A stretch of 64,000 bases of DNA. It comes from Iris pallida (lineage: Eukaryota; Streptophyta; Magnoliopsida; Asparagales; Iridaceae). The notes beneath the pieces are model-generated. The model searched no databases, had not been told where the DNA came from, and saw only the letters and a program-made list of their open reading frames with translations. The stretch lies in NCBI GenBank assembly GCA_029216955.1, contig JANAVB010016204.1, positions 1 through 64,000 of the forward strand. The letters are read 5' to 3'. The stretch's first letter is position 1. Each line of letters begins with the position of its first letter. Positions 55,198 to 64,000 of this stretch are shown piece by piece. The position numbers and the translations under genes are program-made.

Positions 55198-55424
55198 GTA
55201 GAGGGTCACAGGATAGGAATGATCGAAGAAGCAAAATGGAGGTATCCAAACCTGCCACTTGGGAGAAGCCCAACAACGATGCAAAACTTGTGGGAAAAAA
55301 CACCTTTGCTGCTCCCCGAACAGTCAAACCTCTTGGGTGGAAGAGCAAGGAAGAAAATCTCAAGGAAAGTATAGAGAAGCCAAAATCAAATGATGAGTTC
55401 AGAACAATGTTTCTGAAGAAGTGA
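55198..55424 (+). CDS. SART3-like: Host gene last exon: C-terminus with LSm-interaction motif
   Basis: 227 bp. It completes the RGRGS tail, then a basic region and the final NDEFRTMFLKK before TGA 55422-55424. The last residues match the LSm_interact motif that ends SART3/Prp24 proteins and contacts the LSm2-8 ring on U6. This motif identifies the family most firmly. Confidence 0.9.
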
Positions 55425-56250
55425 AGATCACATTTCTGTACGTTTATCTGTGAGTTCCTCTATACTATGACTCTTTCATACAGAGCTGCAAGCAATTTAA
55501 CTTAGTGAAAACCTGCAAATCAACCTGGTATATTAGATGTTCAATACTTTGCAAGTTCAAAACTATTATTACCTTTTCCCCATTGCACTTTCTATCTTTT
55601 TTCCCCTCTAATATCGTTTTAGCTCATTTCCTACGGTGGCTCAATCCCACAAGCAAAGGCATCTTGCATACTTGTGACAACCATGATATAAGAAACACTA
55701 TAATCAGTTAGAAGTTTCCAAATAGGCTTGTATTGTTCCACAATTTTGATTTAACAAATATTAAGCCCTTTCTTTAAAGCAAATTCCTATTATTTGGATT
55801 TCTATTGAACAGAAAACCGAAGCATAGTTAAAGAAGTCTGTCATATCTGTTATGATCTATATGCCGTCCGTTTTTTTATACACAAGGAGCTATTCTGATA
55901 TGTAGTTTCTAACAATCTAATACTAGTTATGGTTGCAGGGCGTCGACTGAAGTATCATTACAAAGTTTTGCAGGTTTTACATCTAATTGGGGTACAATAT
56001 GGAAACAGTTTCTTGAACTCGATAACAGAACTGAATGTACTTACCTCGATTGTAAATGTACAACTTTTCCACCTATGTTTTGTTAGGTTCGTTTGTGCTT
56101 GACAATGGTAGAAATCCTGCTGAAAGGACCTTGTGCACCATGACGGGATTGCTCTATTTTCTCTAATTTGTAGTTATTTCTATGAAATTCAGAGCAACCA
56201 TTATTATGTTTGCTTTAGTATAATAAATTTGGTAAACCTAGCTTATTGTC
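55425..56250 (+). other. SART3-like: Host gene 3' untranslated region and poly(A) signal
   Basis: AATAAA lies at 56222-56227, with T-rich sequence after it. A possible 3'-UTR intron could end at TGGTTGCAG (55930-55938), since GGCGTCGACTG afterwards has exon-like composition; this is uncertain. Confidence 0.5.
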
Positions 56251-57802
56251 TTTCATGTAAACCTATATGGAGGGTGGACAGATGAGAGTCCAAATTATTG
56301 TTAATTCCTGTATTTGGGAGTTCCGTCTCACTTTGCAAAACTGGTGGCAAAACCTTTACGTTTCAAGCGAGCGGAATCTGGATTGAACTTTCATATTTGT
56401 ATTTATAATAGCGCAATACTTTTGGATATCATTGATATTGATGTACTGTTGTCTGTTTTGATACTCCATTATCTTCACAACGAGGCTTTGCTTGATTTTA
56501 TTTTATTTTCTTTTTTCTATGCTCTTCTGTTCTATTCTGTATGTATTTTGACGGCTGTTTCATAGAGCTTTTGCACTTTTCTTTAGATGCCCAACGATAC
56601 GTATGGTACTTTGTGCATGCAGCATTGCATATCTTTTGGGCCCATTGTTCCATAACTTCCATCATTGTTTATAAATGGAAGGAATGAAATGTCTGTGGTT
56701 TGATCCACTGATCTTTTGCCATCTAGTCAGGGTCGTATGTTTTCCTTCGATAACCAGAAGGATCGCTCGAGTTCGGTGAGCTTGCACTTGATGACTTGAA
56801 TTTCTTTTTGGGAGGGGAAAAAAAAAAGAAAAGAAGAAAATAAAAGGAAAAGCCAAGGAAAATAAAATAAAATAAAAGGTGCAGCACGAGAATTATGAAA
56901 TTTTTAAAAGATTAGGTTTAAACTTGGCCTGAATATGAAATTGTGCGTACTACGAATTGGGTCTTGTTCTTGATAATTAGCGTTCTGATTTTGTATTATT
57001 TATATGCTACTAGGAACATTGATGAAAGGTAAAAGTCGCATCTAAAATTCCTCTAGAAACGAAACGGATGAAAATGAAAGTAGAATAAGTTGTAGTTTTA
57101 CTGATTACTCGTAAATTGATTCACTCTCATTTACAAAAGGACAAGTCCCAAATAAAATGCTAAGAATAATGTACAATGGAATCTTCAAGGAGGATTGCCA
57201 CCTAAACTTGTATAGAGCAGAAATGTACAACAAAATTTCCGGCTGCTTTTTTTTGAAGTTGCCATATAAGAAGGTAATGATCGGATGTTTATGGCATTTC
57301 AACAACATTTTAATTATATTTGTATATAAGCAGCATTGACACTACTTTTGGTGATTATTTCTTTGTAATGAACCATAAATACAACAGAAGTTATAATATG
57401 TATATTAATTACTACGATGTACTAGGCTAGTAAGCTATTTTGACTGCTAACTTTAATTCCACTCACTCATTATCCAACTAAAGATGTTTCAAACAAGCGA
57501 GGATCTTTGTGAGGAGATTTTGAGGAGAATGTGCTAGTAATCAGATCCCAACCCCAATCGATGGTTGCGTCCCTTGCCCTAAATTGTATCTTTAATAATC
57601 CTTTGCTATTTCAGATAGTTAAAAATGTATACTAAATTTCCTTAAAAAATTTTAGAGGTATTTTGAACTTTAAAAAAAAGTATGTGCACGTCTCCAAATC
57701 ACTTCTGATTTTTTTTGCTTTGGTAAAGGAGAGGTTGGATATGCACACAATCTTATATTTTAAAATTGTTGATTTGTAATATTTTAACTGTCAATTAATT
57801 AT
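56251..57802. other. Gene-free flank
   Basis: Nothing recognisable as a gene or repeat family. It is AT-rich with an A-rich run at 56815-56875. Confidence 0.55.
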
Positions 57803-58710
57803 TGTTAGCTCAGCTGTAGCATTGTGAGCAAAAGCTCAATTCCCACATAAGCATTAGTCCCACATCGGATAGTGGAACTACTTCCACTATGTATATATTG
57901 CTTCTTCTACTTTTGTTTCTTTAAAAGTTGTGTGTGGGAGCTCCATGGGCCACACGCGCGCGGCGCCGCTGCTGCCACCAGACCCGGCTCGGTTCGGTTC
58001 GGTTCGGTTAGCGTAACGGGTGCGGGAACGGGAACGTACCCACATCTGCGGGCGCCGAATGTCGGATCCGATTTCCACTTGGAGTTCGGGTTAGGTTAGG
58101 TTAGGTTAGCGTAACGGGTACGGGAACGGGTACGTACCCACATCTGCGGGCGCCGAATGCCGGATCCGATTTCCACTTGGAGTTCGGGTTAGGTTAGGTT
58201 AGCGTAACGGGTACGGGAACGGGTACGTACCCACATCTGCGGGCGCCGAATGCCGATCCGATTTCCACTTGGAGTTCGGGCCGAGACCCTAAAAGTTTTT
58301 TGCTCCTCTCCAAAAAATTTTGACCGTTACAAATCTTTTAAATTCAGTAACGTTTGGATTTTGAATTCCGTCCAGGTACAATGTATCACATTTGTAACAT
58401 TCGATTTTAATTGCTGTCATTTAACATCCGAATTAAAATCTTATTAATATTCTGTCCATTGGAGAAGCTTGCTACACCCTATATATATTGACCTCCTTTT
58501 TCTTCATTCGACACACAGAAATATATTCTTCTCGAAACTCTCTAAATTTCTCGTCTTCATCGTACTGCTGCTGTTGTTCCTTTTTTGCTCTGGGCGGAGC
58601 TAAGTCGGGGTCATTCTCTCGACGTCGTGTGCGGCAACGAGATTCCGGTGGAGCGGGGATTTTACCACTAGGGACGTTCGGATTCAGTCTGCACATAGAC
58701 CCGAGCTAAC
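57803..58710 (+). repeat. Copia-derivative LTR 1
   Basis: It starts TGTTAGCTCAG and probably ends near GAGCTAAC at 58703-58710, the inverse of the start; the exact end is inferred. A TATA-like CCCTATATATATTGACC lies at 58477-58493. It carries three copies of a 93-98 bp unit beginning GCGTAACGGGT at 58011, 58109 and 58202. Confidence 0.8.
58011..58285. repeat. Three-fold 93-98 bp tandem repeat in LTR 1
   Basis: Units begin GCGTAACGGGT and run through TACCCACATCTGCGGGCGCC to GGAGTTCGGG, separated by GGTTCGG or GGTTAGG runs. LTR 2 has only one unit (near 61124). Confidence 0.93.
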
Positions 58711-58777
58711 TCTTAGATTGTTAGAAAATTCTTCAATATTTCTTCGATTTAAATCTGCAAAATAAAAGAAAATTAAA

Positions 58778-60277
58778 TTGTTACCTTTCTGGAAAGAAGC
58801 TATTAACAATGAGTACAACTCCATCATGGAGAATAATACTTGGTTTTTAGCAGACCTTCCTTTAGGCAGCAAACCAATAGGTTGTAAGTGGATCTTTAAG
58901 AAAAAACTTAGAGCCGATGGTACCATAGAAAAATATAAGGCTAGATTAGTGGCCAAAGGATTTACCCAGAAGAAAGGATTAGATTATTTTGATACCTACT
59001 CTCCTGTAGCTAGAATATCTTCTATTAGAACCCTTCTAGCTTTAGCATCCATTCATGATATGCTGATCCATCAAATGGATGTAAAGACAGCATTTCTAAA
59101 TGGAGATTTAGAAGAAGAGATATATATGGAGCAACCTGAAGGTTTTATTGCTAAAGGTCAAGAAAAGAAGGTTTGTAGATTAGTAAAATCTCTTTATGGC
59201 CTAAAGCAAGCTCCCAAGCAATGGCACAACAAATTTGACAAAGTCATTATAGAATTTGGTTTTGTGCCAAATGAATATGACAAATGTTTGTATTCTAAAA
59301 ATACAAATGAAAGTTGTGTTATTTTATGCTTGTATGTTGATGATATCCTTATTCTAGGATCTTCACTGGAACTGATAAATAACACTAAGAATTATTTATC
59401 TAACCAGTTTGATATGAAAGACTTAGGTGAGGCAAATCTGATCCTAGGAATGCAAGTGTCAAAAAGGAAAGAGGGCTATACTCTATCCTTAGCACATTCA
59501 ATTGAGAAAATGCTAAGGAAGTTTGAGTATTTTGACAAGAAACCTGCCCTTACCCCTTATGACAGTAATGTTGTTCTCAAGAAGAATGAAGGATCACCTA
59601 TAGAACAACATAGATATTCACAAATGATTGGGTCTCTTATGTACATAACAAATAGGACCAGACCTGATATTGCATTTGCTATTGGGAGACTAAGTAAATA
59701 TACTAGTAACCCAAATCAGTCATACTGGACTGCATTAGACAGAGTATTTAGATATCTTAAGGGTACTCTAGATTATAAACTTCATTATACTAGACACCCT
59801 GATATCATAGAAGGTTACTCCGATGCAAATTGGGTAACTGATTCACATGATGTGAAATCCACTACTGGATATGTTTTTACCTTTGCAGGAGCTGCAATCT
59901 CCTGGGGATCATGTAAACAAACTATCATAGCCAGAAGTACAATGGACTCTGAAATGATAGCTTTGGATACTACATGTACAGAAGCCGAATGGCTGAGAAA
60001 TCTTATTATGCATATACCTGTTCCTGTTCATCCTATTCCTGCAATTTCTATAAACTGTGATAATAAATCTGTTATAGAACTACTAAAGCATGATTCTGTG
60101 AATGCTAAGATGAACAGGCACCTGCAGCTGCGCTTCAAGTCAATAAAGAGCCTATTGGGCAAATATGTGGTTCTTGACTATATAAAGTCAGAAAAGAACC
60201 TTGCAGACCACTTGACGAAGGGTCTGTCTAGGACATTGATCCTAGAATCATCGAGGGGGATGGGGTTAAGCCCATAG
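58778..60277 (+). pseudogene. Copia RT and RNase H, unit 1 (no gag, protease or integrase)
   Basis: An open frame of 499 codons, entered without a proper start (first ATG near 58809). The RT has [41 protein letters not shown] and the catalytic [10 protein letters not shown]. The RNase H has [29 protein letters not shown] and the C-terminal [11 protein letters not shown]. No PBS-like site, gag, protease or integrase lies between the LTR end and the RT, only about 65 bp. The frame itself is undamaged, so it could be a deletion derivative that moves, if at all, with help from another element. Confidence 0.9.
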
Positions 60278-60916
60278 TATAGTCACCAGCAGTGGCAACC
60301 CAACCGAGTCCGACTGGAGATCCCAAGAAGCCGGTTCAATGGATAGAAACAAGCTGGACTAGGTGACTATTATGGAACACTGACCTTGAGATTAAATTCT
60401 CTTTAAAATAAAAGCCCAGGAGGCTGTACATGTGTACATTGATATCCCATCCCTATGGTGACAGTGTTCCTTTTGTGATATGGATAGGTTGAGTTTAAAC
60501 TCTTAATAAGTCCAAGCATGATATGTAGGGTTGATACCTATCACCAACCCTTAAGGACTTACCTATATGAGAGGTCGTGAGGGCGATCCTAGGTGACTAT
60601 AGGATAGGGCGATCCTAGACAACTCTCATGAATATGTAAAAGTGCGCATGGCCAATCAAACGCGCCACCCGATAGACCCAAGTACCTCTAGCGTACTATG
60701 TGTGCTATTTTCAGAGTCTGGTTCAAGAAGACCGATTCAAGGCGTAGTCCATCAAGCTCTTCTTCAGACAAAGACAATAGTCACTACGTGAGATTCAAGG
60801 CTGTAGTCCATCTCATTTATGCATAGTATACAACTGCCCAGAAATTCTTTTATTTTTCTTTTATCTTTCTGTCTTCTATTACCCTGGAACTTAAGCTTTT
60901 GGGCGGGGGGGGGGGA
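60278..60916 (+). other. 3' untranslated part and polypurine tract of unit 1
   Basis: No gene. About 620 bp of 3' sequence with CACCAACCCTTAAGGACTT and GATAGGGCGATCCTAG, ending in the G-rich polypurine tract at 60901-60914 directly before LTR 2. Confidence 0.75.
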
Positions 60917-61625
60917 TTGTTAGCTCAGCTGTAGCATTGTGAGCAAAAGCTCAATTCCCACATAAGCATTAGTCCCACATCGGATAGTGGAACTACTTCC
61001 ACTATGTATATATTGCTTCTTCTACTTTTGTTTCTTTAAAAGTTGTGTGTGGGAGCTCCATGGGCCACACGCGCGCGCCGCCGCCGCCGCCCGACCCGGC
61101 TCGGCTCGGTTCGGTTCGGCGCGCGTAACGGGTACGGATACGTACCCACATCTGCGGGCGCCGAATGCCGATCCGATTTTCACTTGGAGTTTGGGCCGAG
61201 ACCCTAAAAGTTTTTTGCTCCTCTCCAAAATTTTTTGACCGTTACAAATTTTTTAAATTTAGTAACGTTTGGATTTTGAATTCCGTCCAGGTACAATGTA
61301 TCACATTTGTAACATTCGATTTTAATTGCTGTCATTTAACATCCGAATTAAAATCTTATTAATATTTTGTCCATTGGAGAAGCTTGCTACACCCTATATA
61401 TATTGACCTCCTTTTTCTTCATTCGACACACAAAAATATATTCTTCTCGAAACTCTCTAAATTTCTCGTCTTCATCGTACTGCTGCTGTTGTTCCTTTTT
61501 TGCTCTGGGCGGAGCTAAGTCGGGGTCATTCTCTCGACGTCGTGTGCGGCAACGAGATTCCGGTAGAGCGGGGATTTTACCACTAGGGGCGTTCGGATTC
61601 AGTCTGCACATAGACCCGAGCTAAC
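60917..61625 (+). repeat. Copia-derivative LTR 2, shared by both units
   Basis: It starts TGTTAGCTCAG and is otherwise very similar to LTR 1 but with a single GCGTAACGGGT unit, hence about 200 bp shorter. It serves as 3' LTR of unit 1 and 5' LTR of unit 2. Confidence 0.85.
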
Positions 61626-61689
61626 TCTTAGATTGTTAGAAAATTCTTCAATATTTCTTCGATTTAAATCTGCAAAATAAAAGAAAATT

Positions 61690-63190
61690 AAATTGTTACC
61701 TTTCTGGAAAGAAGCTATTAACAATGAGTACAACTACATGGAGAAAAATACTTGGTTTTTAGCAGACCTTCCTTTAGGCAGCAAACCAAAAGGTTGTAAG
61801 TGGATCTTTAAGAAAAAAACTTAGAGCCGATGGTACCATAGAAAAATATAAGGCTAGATTAGTGGCCAAAGGATTTACCCAGAAGAAAGAATTAGATTAT
61901 TTTGATACCTACTCTCCTGTAGCTAGAATATCTTCTATTAGAACCCTTCTAGCTTTAGCATCCATTCATGATATGCTGATCCATCAAATGGATGTAAAGA
62001 CAGCATTTCTAAATAGAGATGTAGAAGAAGAGATATATATGGAGCAACCTGAAGGTTTTATTGCTAAAGGTCAAGAAAAGAAGGTTTGTAGATTAGTAAA
62101 ATCTCTTTAAGGCCTAAAGCAAGCTCCCAAGCAATGGCACAACAAATTTGACAAAGTCATTATAGAATTTGGTTTTGTGCCAAATGAATATGACAAATAT
62201 TTGTATTCTAAAAACACAAATGAAAGTTGTGTTATTTTATGCTTGTATGTTGATGATATCCTTATTCTAGGATCTTCACTGGAACTGATAAATAACACTA
62301 AGAATTATTTATCTAACCAGTTTGATATGAAAGACTTAGGTGGGGCAAATCTGATCCTAGGAATGCAAGTGTCAAAAAGGAAAGAGGGCTATACTCTATC
62401 CTTAGCACATTCAATTGAGAAAATGCTAAGGAAGTTTGAGTATTTTGACAAGATACCTGCCCTTACCCCTTATGACAGTAATGTTGTTCTCAAGAAGAAT
62501 GAAGGATCACCTATAGAACAACATAGATATTCACAAATGATTGGGTCTCTTATGTACATAACAAATAGGACCAGACCTGATATTGCATTTGCTATTGGAA
62601 TACTAAGTAGATATACTAGTAACCCAAATCAGTCACACTGGACTGCATTAGACAGAGTATTTAGATATCTTAAGGGTACTCTAGATTATAAACTTCATTA
62701 TACTAGACACCCTGATATCATAGAAGGTTACTCCGATGCAAATTGGGTAACTGATTCACATGATGTGAAATCCACTACTGGATATGTTTTTACCCTTGCA
62801 GGAGCTGCAATCTCCTGGGGATCATGTAAACAAACTATCATAGCAAGAAGTACAATGGACTCTGAAATGATAGCTTTGGATAATACATGTACAGAAGCCG
62901 AATGGCTGAGAAATCTTATTATGCATATACCTGTTCCTGTTCATCCTATTCCTGCAATTTCTATAAACTATGATAATAAATCTGTTATAGAACTACTAAA
63001 GCATGATTCTGTGAATGCTAAGATGAACAGGCACCTGCAGCTGCGCTTCAAGTCAATAAAGAGCCTATTGGGCAAATATGTGGTTCTTGACTATATAAAG
63101 TCAGAAAAGAACCTTGCAGACCACTTGACGAAGGGTCTGTCTAGGACATTGATCCTAGAATCATCGAGGGGGATGGGGTTAAGCCTATAG
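61690..63190 (+). pseudogene. Copia RT and RNase H, unit 2 (broken)
   Basis: The same gene content and the same left breakpoint as unit 1. Damage: an extra A in the A-run near 61812 shifts the frame, a TAA at 62108-62110 replaces the Tyr of LYGLKQ, and a small in-frame loss lies near 61735. YVDDILIL and the RNase H motifs are kept in the 62177-63190 frame. It is very similar to unit 1 by eye, so the duplication is recent. Confidence 0.9.
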
Positions 63191-63821
63191 TATAGTCACC
63201 AGCAGTGGCAACCCAACCAAGTCCGACTGGAGATCCCAAGAAGCCGGTTCAATGGGTAGAAACAAGCTGGACTAGGTGACTATTATGGAACACTGACCTT
63301 GAGAATTAATTCTCTTTAAAATAAAAGCCCAGGAGGCTGTACATGTGTACATTGATATCCCATCCCTATGGTGACAGTGTTGCTTTTGTGATATGGATAG
63401 GTTGAGTTTAAACTCTTAATAAGTCCAAGCATGATATGCAGGGTTGATACCTATCACCAACCCTTAAGGACTTACCTATATGAGAGGTCATGAGGGCCGC
63501 GACTATAGGATAGGGCGATCCTAGACAACTCTCATGAATATGTAAAAGTACGCATGGCCAATCAAACGCGCCACCCGATAGATCCAAGTACCTCTAGCGT
63601 ACTATGTGTGCTATTTTCAGAGTCTGGTTCAAGAAGACTGATTCAAGGCGTAGTCCATCAAGCTCTTCTTCAGACAAAGACAATAGTCACTACGTGAGAT
63701 TCAAGGCTGTAGTCCATCTCATTTATGCATAGTATACAACTGCCCAGAAATTCTTTTATTTTTCTTTTATCTTTCTGTCTTCTATTACCCTGGAACTTGA
63801 GCTTTTGGGGGAGGGGGGGAT
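63191..63821 (+). other. 3' untranslated part and polypurine tract of unit 2
   Basis: It matches 60278-60916, with a short deletion near 63495 where the first GGGCGATCCTAGG is lost. The polypurine tract is at 63806-63820. Confidence 0.75.
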
Positions 63822-64000
63822 TGTTAGCTCAGCTGTAGTATTGTGAGCAAAAGCTCAATTCCCACAACTGCATTAGTCCCACATCGGATAGTGGAACTAC
63901 TTGCACTATGTATATATTTCTTCTTCTACTTTTGTTTCTTTAAAAGTTGTGTGTGGGAGCTCCATGGGCCACACGCGCGCGCCGCCGTCGCCGCCCGGCC
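63822..64000 (+). repeat. Copia-derivative LTR 3, cut by window end
   Basis: It starts TGTTAGCTCAG like LTRs 1 and 2 and runs off the window. Its far end and any TSD are outside. Confidence 0.88.

Noticed and set aside
57487..57540. F-box-like start (SEDLCEEILRRM)
   Set aside because: Only about 17 codons, followed at once by two stops, no further similarity.
58086..58200. Telomere-like TTAGG runs
   Set aside because: The plant telomere unit is TTTAGGG; these are short TTAGG/TTCGG runs within an LTR repeat unit.

Overview
The window is nuclear DNA of a flowering plant. The coding signals are plant Ty3-gypsy, Ty1-copia, L1-type LINE and hAT elements. The only host gene has GT-AG and GC-AG introns, and its 5S-rRNA-derived copies match the plant 5S sequence. 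Nothing fixes the species.

One host gene is visible, on the + strand: a SART3/EMB140-like U4/U6 snRNP recycling factor. Five coding exons were found (26135-26209, 53078-53461, 53536-53628, 54598-54757, 55198-55424), giving the end of the HAT domain, a basic linker, one RRM and the C-terminal LSm-interaction motif. The intron between the first two exons is about 26.9 kb and filled with transposons. No upstream exon was found, so the transposon nest at 1-22.5 kb probably also lies in an intron of this gene.

1-22.5 kb is a nest. A Ty1-copia element (1824-4285 and 21953-22535) is cut on its left by a gypsy-type LTR (1-1823). It is split by a 17.7-kb Tat/Ogre-type Ty3-gypsy element (4286-21952) with TSD AGACG. 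That element lies on the minus strand: 5' LTR 20716-21952, tRNA-Arg-type PBS, leader ORF, gag, protease, RT, RNase H, a second (archaeal-type) RNase H, integrase, 3' LTR 4286-5481. Between integrase and 3' LTR it carries a gene on the opposite (+) strand with its own TATA box, an 842-bp intron made of minisatellite, a second 81-bp intron, a plant-mobile-domain-like protein with a coiled-coil tail, and a poly(A) signal. A GCCGCAT heptamer recurs in the LTRs, the leader ORF, the 3' spacer and the antisense intron. This is the most unusual object in the window. Reading frames on both strands are broken, mostly by TAG and TGA stops.

22.5-26.1 kb holds LTR-like and GC-rich sequence without genes. 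Inside the giant intron (26.2-53.1 kb), from left to right: three TATCGG-rich MITEs; a hAT remnant keeping only a BED finger, with an inverted repeat inside it; a gypsy LTR split by an L1 LINE with intact 1235-codon ORF2 and a TAATG ORF1/ORF2 overlap; a cluster of 5S-rRNA-derived pieces, a tRNA-type SINE, a palindromic Mutator-like MITE and a truncated LINE, mostly ending in (TA)n; and a minus-strand LINE split by a 4.73-kb hAT element with TSD GTTTACTC. A fresh 134-bp tandem duplication sits just upstream of the acceptor.

After the host gene's poly(A) signal (about 56.2 kb) and 1.5 kb of plain flank, a tandem LTR-internal-LTR-internal-LTR array of a copia derivative runs off the window. Both internal regions keep only RT and RNase H.
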